This document shows, piece by piece, positions 43,712-54,749 of a stretch of 64,000 nt of DNA. The stretch is from Bolinopsis microptera. Its lineage: Eukaryota > Ctenophora > Tentaculata > Lobata > Bolinopsidae. Position numbers and translations under genes: made by a program. The stretch is from NCBI RefSeq assembly GCF_026151205.1, contig NC_087072.1, forward strand, positions 12,746,169 through 12,810,168, in the 5' to 3' direction. Under the pieces are notes generated by a model that worked only from the letters and a program-made list of their open reading frames with translations, was not told where the DNA came from and ran no database searches. Position 1 is the first letter of the stretch. Each line of letters starts with the position of its first letter.

Positions 43712-44039
43712 TGGGTGGCAGACAACTGAACCCAATTGAACCTAGTTCCCACGCAGTTAACAGGCACCCAATCAGCTTAATTGGGTGACCAATCAGCTTA
43801 AATCCCAAAACGACAACTGAACCCAGGTCATATCACAACTGCGCCCAAATTGAAAATACGACAACTGAACCCAATGAAATACGACAACTGAAACCAACGA
43901 TCGGATTTTCAGTGATATGACTGTGGTCATTATCACTATATGATAGATCATGACCACTGTATTTTAGAGCATTGGAGCCCTGTGCTTACCCCGGAAAAAT
44001 ATCAATACATACATGCTACATGAAGATTGAAGAGGTCTC

Positions 44040-44500
44040 CTCCTAGTCGTTGGAGTGGCCTGCATCACACGCATCTCTTCTACGGTGTTCCACTAGTTTT
44101 AGAGCTAACTGTTTTACTGCGTCTCTGCTGATGTTATCGACACCTGTCAGCCGCATCCTCGAGAACACAGGCCATCCAGCCTTTACGGAGTCATCCTCTC
44201 AGTCTCTTCCCATAGTTTGGTTTCTAATCCAGTAAAAAATTGGGAAACTGTGTCTCTGGCATTCTGACAACGTGTCCGTCTTGCTTTGAAAGTTAGCCTT
44301 GTAGATACGGATCTTGATGGGCGTTCTTATAGTTCCACTGTTTCATGTCTTCCGAAGCTGATGGAACGCACCATTAGCACGCTGGATACTTGGCTCAGGT
44401 TACTTGACTCAGATCTCGTGACTCCTGATGCTTTGGGAGGGCCCTGGGTCGGATCTCGATGCTTGAGGAGCAGTGGATCGTATCCTTTTTGGCACGCTTC
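44040..44500 (-). pseudogene. LINE 3' end fragment (reverse transcriptase C-terminus), minus strand
   Basis: The translated minus strand shows GHVVRMPETQFPNFLLD and WMACVLEDAAD in different frames. This is the same order as the better kept fragment at 45990-46401 (FGHVSRMPDTRLPKYLFDW, then WRTCVLEDAV). Several stops and frame changes make it a dead copy. Confidence 0.65.
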
Positions 44501-44559
44501 TTGAACACGTAAGCTTGTTAGATCAGATCTCGCGATCGAAAGGCACCTGAGACCTTGTC

Positions 44560-44870
44560 ATCTATTAGTACGCTTGTTATACCCTGACAACTTAGTAGCT
44601 GAGAAAGCAGAGTTCAGAGCAGAATTGAAGCGGAAAGCTGCCGACCAACACCTCCCAGCAACACAAAACCTCCTCACCGAAGCCTTATCTACATGCCCAT
44701 CCGAAATCAACGTGGTACTACCTAAACTAAAATCCCTCGCCAGAATTGTCCAACGATCACGAGCAGAAAAGTCCGGATCTGCCAACCACTCCGAAGCACC
44801 AACCTCAACTGACCGAAATTATAGCACTAGAAACCAGGCAGCAGCTAAACTTCCCAAGCTACCCTGTCTA
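44560..44870 (+). pseudogene. FLYWCH/MULE-type transposase fragment
   Basis: The frame YPDNLVAEKAEFRAELKRKA, then LPATQNLLTEALSTCPSEIN and LARIVQRSRAEK, fits the segment after the FLYWCH zinc finger in animal Mutator-like proteins. The zinc finger and the DDE catalytic part are absent. It lies inside the inverted-repeat element 43713-44906, which explains its origin. Confidence 0.6.
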
Positions 44871-44917
44871 GGAAAAGTCCAAATTGGGTTCAGTTGTCCG
44901 GTAGCCCCGTCAATACC

Positions 44918-45018
44918 TTGTCATACGTTGTATGACCCGCCACGCACGAGTGCGCGGTTCACCCTGTATCGTCGAAACTCTATAGTGAAGCGACAGTGGG
45001 GGTCACCACGTGATACAA
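44918..45018 (+). mobile_element. TTGT multi-hairpin MITE, copy 1
   Basis: This 101-bp element runs from TTGTCATACGTTGTATGAC to CACCACGTGATACAA. The flanks are TCAATACC and TGAATACC, an 8-bp target duplication with one mismatch. It sits just right of the MULE remnant. Confidence 0.85.
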
Positions 45019-45105
45019 TGAATACCTAATAAGATTTCGGTCACTCTCAAAACAGTGCAATTAGTTTTGTAATCGCACCCCCTGGAAAAAAAACTACCCA
45101 AAACC

Positions 45106-45212
45106 TTGTATCACGTTGTGACACCCACGGTCGTTTCACCCCTTTATCGTCCTGACGCGATACAGGGGGAGCCGCGCACTTCGTGCGCGGCGGGTCATAC
45201 AACGTATGACAA
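45106..45212 (-). mobile_element. TTGT multi-hairpin MITE, copy 2
   Basis: Reversed copy, 107 bp, flanked by perfect 8-bp duplications CCAAAACC (45098-45105, 45213-45220). It keeps the CCGCGCAC-TTC-GTGCGCGG and GTCATAC-AAC-GTATGAC hairpins. Confidence 0.9.
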
Positions 45213-45310
45213 CCAAAACCGGTGCAATTATGGAATTAATAAGTGGCCGCCAAATAGGTCAAAAGTGGAGTTATAATTATAAATATAATATGATTTCCAC
45301 ACAACTTTAA

Positions 45311-45543
45311 CCCATTAGGGACGATAGGGTCGTTTTTATGACCCACCTTTTCTAGACGAAAAACCAAATTACTAAACGCTTTAACGAATCTATAGCATAT
45401 ATACTCAAAATTTATTGGGCTTCATTATACGTAGCCCAATAAATTTTGAGCATATATGCTATAGATTCGTTATAGCGTTTAGTAATTTGGTTTTTCGTTT
45501 AGAAAAGGTGGGTCATAAAAACGACCCTATCGTCCCTAATGGG
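45311..45543. mobile_element. piggyBac-type foldback MITE
   Basis: TTAA flanks both ends (45307-45310, 45544-45547). The element starts CCCATTAGGGACGATAGGGT and is an inverted repeat of about 112-bp arms with only a few mismatches around a short centre near 45428. TTAA target sites and CCC ends are typical of piggyBac-derived non-autonomous elements. Confidence 0.88.
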
Positions 45544-45723
45544 TTAAAGTAGTTTAATTTATAACGACCTTGTGGACTTAACACGTTTTCAAAATTAAAA
45601 CTGGAAAATTACGTAGCTTTGGAATTATAAAATGGATAATAAATATATATATATATATTATAATAAACAACTAAATCGTTGTGTTAAGATCAATACCAAA
45701 TTGCAAATACAGTTTGATTATGA

Positions 45724-45838
45724 TTGACGGATGTTACTCGTCTAAATTTCTTCGAAGTAGCGCGCGCCGCTTTCTTCTCGAAATATTATTGGCCCGATGG
45801 CAAGTGCTACGCTGGGCCAAACCACTAACAATGGTCAA
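45724..45838. mobile_element. R2 MITE, longer copy
   Basis: It begins TTGACGGATGTTACTCGTC and ends CACTAACAATGGTCAA, the reverse of the ends at 43642-43711. The flanks GATTATGA and AATTATGA suggest an 8-bp target duplication. The core CTTCGAAGTAGCGCGCGCC is shared by all copies. Confidence 0.78.
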
Positions 45839-45989
45839 AATTATGATCGGTCAGATATAAAAAAATTTAACAAAAAGTATAATACCTTTAAGATATCGGT
45901 TAAAAATTTTCTAGCATAGACTAAAAATGTTATTTATTGAAATTTTAGTTATGACATGAATGTTGACGGATGATGATTAAACCCGGTTA

Positions 45990-46401
45990 TAACCTACATC
46001 AGTGCCAACCGTCTTCGCTGGTTTGGACATGTTTCTAGAATGCCGGACACCAGGCTACCAAAGTATTTATTTGACTGGACACCTGCTCACGGCCGAAGAT
46101 CACGTGGGCGGCCAAAAAAGAATTGGCGAACCTGTGTCCTAGAAGACGCAGTAACATTTACAGGAGATCCAGACATTGTATTTGATTGTCATACGTTGTA
46201 TGACCCGCCGCGCACGAGTGCGCAGCTCCCCCTGTATCGTCGAAACTCCCCCCCCCCTGTATCGTCGAAACTCCACTATAGTGAAGCGACAGTGGGGGTC
46301 ACCACGTGATACAAGTATTTGATAAGGTCCGAGAGTTGTCAGGAAACCGCAAGCACTGGAGAGAGATGATACGACATAAGCGGCAATTCCTTGGCATGTA
46401 G
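45990..46401 (+). pseudogene. LINE 3' end fragment split by a MITE
   Basis: The frame reads RLRWFGHVSRMPDTRLPKYL and RPKKNWRTCVLEDAV, the usual C-terminal segment of one class of LINE reverse transcriptase proteins. It is broken at 46186 by a TTGT MITE with its target duplication. After it the frame continues KVRELSGNRKHWREMIRHKR and stops at TAG 46399-46401. Without the MITE and one target copy the ends are in frame, so the insertion came after the LINE fragment. The polymerase core is absent. Confidence 0.75.
46186..46314 (+). mobile_element. TTGT multi-hairpin MITE, copy 3
   Basis: This 129-bp element has perfect flanking duplications GTATTTGA (46178-46185, 46315-46322). The CCTGTATCGTCGAAACTC segment is doubled inside. 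It lies in the LINE fragment, which gives an independent check of its borders. Confidence 0.92.
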
Positions 46402-46577
46402 GCCACTAGCACTCGAATGATTGAGGAGACCTTATCAAGTAAGATGATTAATCACTCTACGCTCGATCGACTGTCATGTCACGTAACTTTTTCAACCCGT
46501 TCTCTAGCTGACCCTGAACGATTTTTCGAAACCCTTACCCTCTTAATTTGTAATTATCTGATCCCAACTCTAACCCT

Positions 46578-46701
46578 TTGTATATCACGTGGTGACCCCC
46601 ACTGTCGCTTCACTATTGTGAAACCCCTGTAGAGTTTCGACCCCTGTATAGTTTCGACGATACAGGGGGAGCCGCGCACTCGTGCGCGGCGGGTCATACA
46701 A
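46578..46701 (-). mobile_element. TTGT multi-hairpin MITE, copy 4 (end lost)
   Basis: Starts TTGTATATCACGTGGTGAC and has the CCCACTGTCG and GCCGCGCACTCGTGCGCGGC parts, with a doubled AGTTTCGA segment. It stops at GGGTCATACAA, so the last half of the terminal hairpin is missing. Confidence 0.8.
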
Positions 46702-46949
46702 GGTAGACGTTAAAAACTAGTGGAGCCGCGGCAAAGTAGCAAAATGCGCGGGCAGTTCTAAAATTTATAATGTCGCCGCGCCTCACGTCTTGTATCTTTG
46801 TATTATTAGACAACAACATCAAATTCACTGTCCATATTTTGTAACAAAATCTAAAATTTCATAATACATTGTGTTGTATATGTTTTAATATCACTATAAC
46901 TAAAGCGGACAAGCTTTTTATTTTACAACAATATCATTCGGTCTCCTTG

Positions 46950-47480
46950 TCACTGTAACACTTTGAAAGAAACACGAAGATTGAACAGCGAGACAGAGAA
47001 TGGACAGTGAGACAGAAATTGAACAGTCAGACAGAGAATGAACACCGAGAAAGATTGAAAGGTAAGACAGGGAATTAACTCTAAAATAGAGAATGAACAC
47101 TGATGCAGAGATTGAATAATGAGACGGAGAATTAACGTCGAGACAGGAATGAACAGTGATTTAATAGTTAAACAGAGAATGATCACTGAGAAAGAGATTG
47201 AATAGTTAAACACATAATGAACGTTGAGACAGATTGAATATTGAGACGGAGAATGAACGTCGAGACAGAGAATGAACATTGAGACAGATTGAATAGTGAG
47301 ACGCAGAATGAACGTCGAGACAGAGAATGAACATTGAGACAGATTGAATAGTCAGACGGAAAATGAATGTCGAGACAGAGAATGAACGCTGAGACAAAGA
47401 TTGAATAGTTAAACAGAGAATGAACGTTGAGACAGATTGAATAGTGAGATGGTGACAGATCGAATAGTTAGACGGAGAAT
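46950..47480 (+). repeat. Degenerate purine-rich minisatellite
   Basis: Irregular repeats of GAGACAGAGAATGAAC and GAGACAGATTGAATAGT run for about 530 bp. In wording it resembles the larger satellite at 48.6-50.8 kb (GAAGACAGAGAGTTAATACT), and the two may share an origin. Confidence 0.85.
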
Positions 47481-47594
47481 ATCATAATATGGTTAGTTTA
47501 ATATCTAATATCTAAAATGATTGCACGGCTTTTAAAGTAATATATTATCAAACATAATCTTATCTATGTTATCTATATTAGTTTCTTTTGTAAA

Positions 47595-47890
47595 TATAGG
47601 ATGCCACATCATTGGCGGTATCTGACAGTTTCTTATATAATAATGCACGGACATCATCGTCCATCACGTCAAACTCGGGATCATTAACGAAGGAAGTTAT
47701 TCTGTTTGAAAGCTCCCACCAATCTCCTTTATATAGTCTATGTCCCGTTTCTTCTTTCTTTTATCCCCATTTCCTCCAACCTCATCATCTTCTACTTCTT
47801 CATCCTCGTCTTCTGATGCTGGATAATCGCAGCATTTGTTTACATCTGCATCAGCTGGCCATATCCCAATATCACTTCCTGCAAAAATAA
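47595..47890 (-). CDS. Possible coding exon(s), unidentified
   Basis: After a minus-strand acceptor TTTTGCAG near 47885, one frame reads SDIGIWPADADVNKCCDYPA and then an acidic run and GDKRKKKRDIDYIKE. In another frame the sequence continues WWELSNRITSFVNDPEFDVM, then DDDVRALLYKKLSDTANDVA and stops after YKRN near 47600. The change of frame, the acidic and basic blocks and the ordered composition suggest a protein, perhaps the remains of a transposon or retrocopied gene. I do not recognise the family. Confidence 0.3.
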
Positions 47891-48636
47891 TATCGGATTT
47901 TATATTTTGACTATTATAAGAATTGGAAGCAAAGCAATAGGGAAAACCTTGCAAACCCTGCGGAGATGTGATTTATGACTCTGATGGCAGAGAGTGATAA
48001 CCCACTTTAACAGACAAAATTATCTTTGTCTTTCCAACCCTGATAACAACCAGAGTCCACACGGATAACTCGCCTCGGAGGTCGAAGTAATGCCCTGCCT
48101 TTGATATTGATAATAATATTTACTGTAGGAAACTTCATATTTTCTCTACAAGCAGGCTCCACACCTCCTACATCGACGCGGACGCACGGCCATAGCACAT
48201 GAACGAGTTATGAACCTCAATTTTGTCTTGTCTATTCAAATTGGAATGTAAACATGCATACAGATCAATTTAACAGACCTTTATCTTTTACGAAGAACGG
48301 TATGTTTCTGTAATCTTCAGGTAGGTCCTCCCATTTCATTAAACCATCATCGATAGCTTGAAAAATATGTCTGCAGGGGATGTGAGTCTGCTGAAGTTTC
48401 TGCAGGTGCAAGTTGGTCCTCTGATGTTCAGTTGGTGGGGCTCAGACTGGTGAGAGGATTTCACATGGAATACTCCATCAACGACTTTGCACACTTTGCT
48501 TGACCGTTTACCTTCTAAAATTACTGGCTGTTATTCAAAAAATCAAACCAAGAGAGAACACATAATATTTTGTCGCTTTATAATTCAAATTATTACTACA
48601 AAAAAATACTCGATTCTCCAGAAATTCGCCTTGCAC

Positions 48637-50795
48637 ATATAATGTAGTAAGGAGAATAACTACTGAGCTAAATATAGAGTAACACTGACGAAGACAGAGA
48701 GTACTTACTGTTCTCAGGAGAAGGAAACCCTTGGTCTACTGTTTTGAAGAGAACTAGAGCGTTACTACTTACTACACTGATGAAGACAGAGAGTTGATAC
48801 TGAGTCGGAGAATAATTACTGAGGGAAATGTCTAGAGTAACATTGATGAAGACAGAGATTTAACACTGAGTGGGAGAATAACTACTGAGAGAAATGTAGA
48901 GTAACACTGATGAAGACAGAGAGTTGATACTAAGTGGGAACTGGGAGAATAACTACTGAGCGAAATGTAGAGTAACACTGATGAAGGCAGAGAGTTAATA
49001 CTGAGTGGGAGAATAACTACTGAAGGAATGTCTAGAGTAACACTGATGAAGATATAGAGTTAACACTGAGTGGAAAAGTACATATAATGTAGTAAGGAGA
49101 ATAACTACTGAGCTAAATATAGAGTAACACTGACGAAGACAGAGAGTACTTACTGTTCTCAGGAGAAGGAAACCCTTGGTCTACTGTTTTGAAGAGAACT
49201 AGAGCGTTACTACTTGTCACTTGTCAGAGAGTTAATACTGAGTGGAACAATAACTGCTGAGAGAAATGTAGAGTAACACTGATGAAGACAGAGAGTTAAT
49301 ACTGAGTGGGAGAATAACTACTGAGAGAAATGTAGAGTTACACTGATGAAGACAGAGAGTTGATACTGAGTCGGAGAATAATTACTGAGGGAAATGTCTA
49401 GAGTAACACTGATGAAGACAGAGAGTTGATACTGAGTCGGAGAATAATTATTGAGGGAAATGTCTAGAGTAACACTGATGAAGACAGAGAGTTACCACTA
49501 AATGAGAGAGTAACTACTGAGGGAAATGTAGATTAACACTGATGAAGGCAGAGAGTTAATACTGAGTGGGAGAATAACTACTGAAGGAATGTCTAGAGTA
49601 ACACTGATGAAGATATAGAGTTAACACTGAGTGGAAAAGTAACTACTGAGGGAAATATAGAGTAACACTGACGAAGACAGAGAGTTAATACTTTAATACT
49701 GTGTGGGAGAATAACTTCTGAAGGAAATGTCTAGAGTAATACTGATGAAGATAGAGAGTTAACACTGATTGGGAGAATAACTACTGAGGGAAATATAGAG
49801 TAACACTGACGAAGGCAGAGAGTTAATACTGAGTGGAAGAATAACTGCTGAGAGAAATGTAGAGTAACACTGATGAAGACAGAGAGTTAATACTGAGTGG
49901 GAGAATAACTACTGAGAGAAATGTAGAGTTACACTGATGAAGACAGAGAGTTGATACTGAGTGGGAGAATAATTACTGAGGGAAATGTCTAGAGTAACAT
50001 TGATGAAGACAGAGATTTAACACTGAGTGGGAGAATAACTACTGAGAGAAATGTAGAGTAACACTGATGAAGACAGAGAGTTGATACTAAGTGGGAACTG
50101 GGAGAATAACTACTGAGCGAAATGTAGAGTAACACTGACGAAGACAGAGAGTTAATACTGAGTGGGAGAATAACTACTGAGGGAAATGTAGAGTAATACT
50201 GACGAAGACAGAGAGTTAATACTGAGTGGGAGAATAACTACTGAGCAAAATATAGAGTAACACTGACGAAGACAGAGAGTTAACTCTCAGTGTGAGAGTA
50301 ACTACTGAGGTAAATATAGAGTAACACTGACAAAGACAGAGAGTTAATACTGAGTGGGAGAATAACTAAGTTGAGAGAAATGTAGAGTAACACTGATGAC
50401 GACAGAGAGTTAAAACTGAGTGGAAGAGTAACTACTGAGAGAAATGTAGAGTTACACTGATGAAGACAGAGAGTTAATACTGAGTGGGAGGGTAGCTACT
50501 GAGGGAAATAAAGAGTAACACTGACGAAGACAGAGAGTTAATACTGAGTGGAAGAATAACTGCTGAGAGAAATGTAGAGAAACACTGATGAAGACAGAGA
50601 GTTAATACTGAGTGGGAGAATAACTACTGAGAGAAATGTAGAGTTACACTGATGAAGACAGAGAGTTGATACTGAGTGGGAGAATAACTACTGAGAGAAA
50701 TGTAGAGTTACACTGATGAAGACAGAGAGTTAATACTGAGTGGGAGAGTAATTACTGAGAGAAATGTAGAGTAACACTGATGAAGAGAGAGAGTG
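48637..50795 (+). repeat. 64-bp satellite array with a longer internal duplication
   Basis: Units follow GAGTAACACTGATGAAGACA, GAGAGTTAATACTGAGTGGG, AGAATAACTACTGAGAGAAA, TGTA with many variants, about 33 copies. A divergent block (ACTGTTCTCAGGAGAAGGAA, then ACCCTTGGTCTACTG) occurs twice, near 48707 and 49154, about 445 bp apart. A longer segment was therefore duplicated as one piece. Every frame is broken, so the array is not coding. Confidence 0.93.
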
Positions 50796-50829
50796 AACAT
50801 CGAGTAGGGGGACATAAAATATGAAGTGC

Positions 50830-51930
50830 ATGATTGTTGAATTACTCACACTGTAAGTTTGATGTTATTCGATGAACCAAAAAATCTCACATCTAGGCAC
50901 AGAATTTAGTGATCGTTTTATCGTTTGCAACACCAATAAAAACCTGAAAAATGGAAGTAATGATGTATTATATAATTATGTAGGGGACAAGGTTTCAACG
51001 AAACAGAACATGTTACAATCATCAAAAAGCGAGGATTTTATATCAAGATTAATATACAATGTAATATATTATATTTTATGTAATATATTAATATTATTAT
51101 ATAAAGGATCATAGCAAGTATGTTGAACCTGATCATAACAATTTGAGGTTTCAATACTTACGTCTTACATACCTAAAGCCAGTCAATATCTGTTTCAATG
51201 TTTCTATCATGGCAGTCCAGAGTAACTATAGCTGTATTCTCTTGCATGTTTATTATCAGTTTCGCATCAATGAGGCAGAAGGAAGTCACTGACGAAACGT
51301 ATGCATTCAGCATTGCACAACTTGCAATGCACCTATTATGTTGGTAACCGTTGATGCTGTCTGTCACAGCATATGAAAAAGCACTCGAAACAACGACCAT
51401 GTAGCTCTTTCAAATTCAAGCTGTATAACTATAGTCTATAATGCATATTATAATATGATCTAATGATGCAGGCGAAGCTAGGTCAGGAACGCAGCAATGT
51501 GAACCGACGAAACCGGAAACAGGTAACCAAAGATCTCTGAATTCTCTGGTCCATTATTCAGTTCTGATGTTTCACACACATACCTAAAATGAAGTAAATG
51601 TTATGAACAGTTATTTTTAAAAGAATACTAACTTGTATTATTTTTCTTCCCAATATAATGATATACCAGTAGTTTGGCAGTCCAATATATTTTGTTATAT
51701 AAGATAACTGTATCGAGTGTACTTCTATATATAACAAGAATCAGCTCTACAAAAGAGAATTGGAGTTGCTAAAAATAGCAAAAAAAACAAATACATCTAA
51801 GTTGAGGTCAAACACAATGAAAAGTTTTCCAATGTGAAATTAATAGAAACATTTCCAATGGGAGTTTTTTAGAGGGTGAGACCTTTTTTAAATAAATTCA
51901 ATGTCTAAAACAGAATTGCATATACTGCAT
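50830..51930. other. AT-rich spacer, nothing recognised
   Basis: Positions 51050-51110 are a TAATATATTA-rich stretch. No gene, RNA or transposon end is recognised. Confidence 0.5.
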
Positions 51931-51931
51931 A

Positions 51932-52198
51932 GGCTCAATAAAATGTGACCTCCAGATCAGTAAAATTAGGGGCTCTGGGAGAGCTGCATAGAGTCCACTA
52001 GTATTTAATATTAGCCTGTACTGGCTCAATAAAATGTGACCTCCAGATCAGTAAAATTAGGGGCTCTGGGAGAGCTGCATAGAGTCCACTAGTATTTAAT
52101 ATTAGCCTGTACTGGCTCAATAAAATGTGACCTCCAGATCAGTAAAATTAGGGGCTCTGGGAGAGCTGCATAGAGTCCACTAGTATTTAATATTAGCC
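51932..52198 (+). repeat. 91-bp unit in three near-identical tandem copies
   Basis: GGCTCAATAAAATGTGACCT begins at 51932, 52023 and 52114. The third copy ends at ATTAGCC, where a TTGT MITE end starts. I see no differences between the copies, so the triplication is recent or an assembly effect. Confidence 0.93.
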
Positions 52199-52218
52199 GT
52201 CATACAACGTATGACAAC
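52199..52218 (-). mobile_element. Solo end of a TTGT MITE, then a short TTAGGG-type tract
   Basis: GTCATACAACGTATGACAA matches the right end of copy 2, and the rest of the element is absent. Near 52256 follows AAACCCTAACCCTAACG, two to three telomere-like TTAGGG repeats on the other strand. This is too short to mark a telomere. Confidence 0.65.
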
Positions 52219-52474
52219 TAACCCTTACCCAATCCCTAACAAAAGCATATGCTAAAACCCTAACCCTAACGAGAAATTCGACCAACTTCCTTATACGGCG
52301 CGGTCATATCACGTGATCAAGACAGTTTTTTGCCAATATCTCGGCAGGGGAGCATTTTGTGATTCTGGATCAGCGTCCGAAAATACATCGATTCAAGCTG
52401 GTTTGAACTGTCGGGAGCCCCTTTAGAACAATTTCTCGAAGATCGATTTTAGAGTGATTTAGTACGTTCGAATG

Positions 52475-52880
52475 TTGACTATTGTTAATCATTAATGGTC
52501 TGGCCCGGCGCGCGCTACATAAATGGTGAGAAAACTAAGATTTTCTAGAATTGTCCAAAAAATGCAAATGTTTCCTGGGCCGCGCTCAGCCTGTCATTGA
52601 TCCGCCGAATCTCTATGTTAATGAACATGATAGCCTGAGGTCCCCAGGTAAAAAATATTTGTATCACGTCGTGACCGGCCCCATTGTGCTTTGTTGTTTT
52701 ACTAACCTGGGGACCCCATGCTATATATTATGCTCACAAACAGAGTCTGGCGTATTTGAACCTTCTCAAACGCGCAAGCGGGCGCGTTTTTGCGATTTTA
52801 TTGACAAATATTACTCGTCTAAATTTCTTCGAAGTAGCGCGCGCCGATTTCTTCTCGAAATATAATTGGCCCGAAGCAAG
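52475..52880. mobile_element. Mixed R2 and R3 transposon debris
   Basis: R2-like ends lie at 52475-52520 (ATTGTTAATCATTAATGG, GGCGCGCGCTAC) and 52805-52875 (TTACTCGTCTAAATTTCTTC, GAAGTAGCGCGCGCC). Between them is R3 (52574-52649), and GGTCCCCAGGTAAAA faces TTTTACTAACCTGGGGACC across a TTGTATCACGTCGTGAC step near 52660. This suggests nested insertions. Confidence 0.65.
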
Positions 52881-53442
52881 TTGCTCTATCTAAAGCCCTT
52901 GCGCTTACAGTGGCGCGCGCCGCGGCGCCCGCCTCCCAGCTAGAACAAGCGCGCTCGCAGTGGCGCGAAAGCACATGGTTAGCAGTTAGGTGCACGAGGC
53001 AAGTGCTACGAAGTAGCGCGCACCAGGCTAGTCCATAAACAAGAAACAACGATTTTATAATACAACTATATAGAAAACCCGTGGTCACAGGGAGGAAGCT
53101 AATAGTATTTTTTGTTAGTAAGTTTAAATCGCGTCAAAAAATATCCTACACAACCGAAGATACAGCCGATTAAAAAGTTTCTCGCACTAAACACAACGTA
53201 ATATCAGCAAAACAGATTAAAATGCCGTTTTTACAATCTTTGCACGTGCACGTGCGTGTTACAACTTAATAACCCTCGTTACCATGCATGCATGGTTACT
53301 AGACTACGCAAGTTCATATTTTTCGTTTGATTTGCACGTGGGCGGTCGTACGTACAGAATTTTCTGAATTATAGTAGAGCTGAGATAATAAGATTTTACA
53401 ATTTAAATCAGCTTGTAGGTTTACAACATACCAGGACGCGCG

Positions 53443-54745
53443 CCGAGTTGGACTCGTCGACGGTCCTGATATATAGAACAAATATTTTACAAGTACAAAG
53501 TATCACCCGTTAAAAATCAGCGCGCGGTCTGCTCTTATATGTTATAGCGTTTACAGTTTACGTCACTTCGGTTTCCAATTTACAATTGGTAGTTCTAATT
53601 ATCCAAAAAACCTTACTGGCTAGGGCGTTACCTTAAAAGCGAAAGAGATATAGCAAATTCAGGTTTTTAGAAAAAATGATCGCTTTGTTGTTTGTAAAAA
53701 TAACGTTTCCTCCCCAGGAGCAAAATTGGGGACATTGTACATTTTAAGTTATTCCGAAAGGTATGATTTTGGGCCGAATAAAAGCAAAAAGGTCGCCGCT
53801 TTATCATTTATAACTTTGCAAATTAATATGATTAGTTGTTTAAAAAAATTAAATTTATAAAAAAAATTAAAACAATTAAAAAAAAGATTAAAAAATTAAA
53901 AAATATGATTAGTTGTCGGTCATGACTTTGTAGGTTTATAACCTACTAGAGGTGACCAATGAAATCACGGCATTAAAAACACGTGATAGCGCGCTGGCGA
54001 GTGAATTAGTAGAATCCCGCCGAGTTGGACTCGTCGACGGTCCTGTACGGTGACCGACAACTAGGAACCTCTCATTTCGGCCTCCCACAGGTATCACATC
54101 ACATGGCCCAATCAGTGACGTATCATTTGTGATGTGATCCATATTATAACCATCCTAACAGCCGGACAACCAAGAACCTGGGTAGGGTTCACATGACAGT
54201 TTAGTAAGTAGCTGTGTATTATGAAGTTTGAGCTCTCGGTATGTGTTCACATTACGGATGTGAGCCGGGTCCGAAAGGGGCTGGTTCTCGTATCCAAGGA
54301 TCAAAGGATGTGAGCTGAGCATGCAATGGGAGTGATACGAGACATACAATCACAAGTGCGAGAGTTGATCAGCTGTTAATATACAACCGCACTTCTGGTA
54401 TATATACTGAAACGAGAACATGAAGAGTATCGGTTTCAATTCAACATGCCTGCTTTCTCCAAATTCATCTAAGGACAGAGAGGATCTCAACAGCTGGTGG
54501 ACACGGATGACGGACGGGTACATCTACTCGGGTACATCTACTCCAAATAACATACTACATCCAAGCTAACTATCCTCAGTTAATGGTTGTGGTAAATTAT
54601 TTCGAGAAAATCTACCTTGGGTCAGTAACTGTCGACAGTGACGAAAGGGTTCCTCCCCTAGTTGTCCGTCAGCCGTCCTGTATATATATAACAGATATTT
54701 ATATATATGTGGAACAGATATTTTACGAGTATCACCCGTTAATCA
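53443..54745. repeat. Dispersed short repeats in AT-rich DNA
   Basis: GCCGAGTTGGACTCGTCGAC with GGTCCTG occurs at 53443-53469 and 54019-54046. A segment with ATATTTTAC and TATCACCCGTTAA occurs at 53475-53512 and 54709-54745. TATCACATCACA faces TGTGATGTGAT at 54092-54142. Probably fragments of one or more MITEs. Confidence 0.6.
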
Positions 54746-54749
54746 TGAC

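Larger units (their letters stand above)
43713..44906 (+). mobile_element. Nested DNA transposon remnant with 8-bp target duplication (MULE-like)
   Basis: Inverted ends share GACAACTGAACCCAATT (43721-43737; reversed at 44882-44898) and are flanked by CCGTCAAT on both sides (43705-43712, 44907-44914). The left side has several extra ACAACTGAACCCA steps to about 43880. Inside are a reversed LINE 3' fragment and a FLYWCH/MULE-type transposase fragment. The element interrupted the end of the R2 MITE. Confidence 0.75.

Noticed and set aside
52250-52280. Telomere-like repeat as a sign of a chromosome end
   Set aside because: Only two to three units are present and ordinary repeats continue on both sides.
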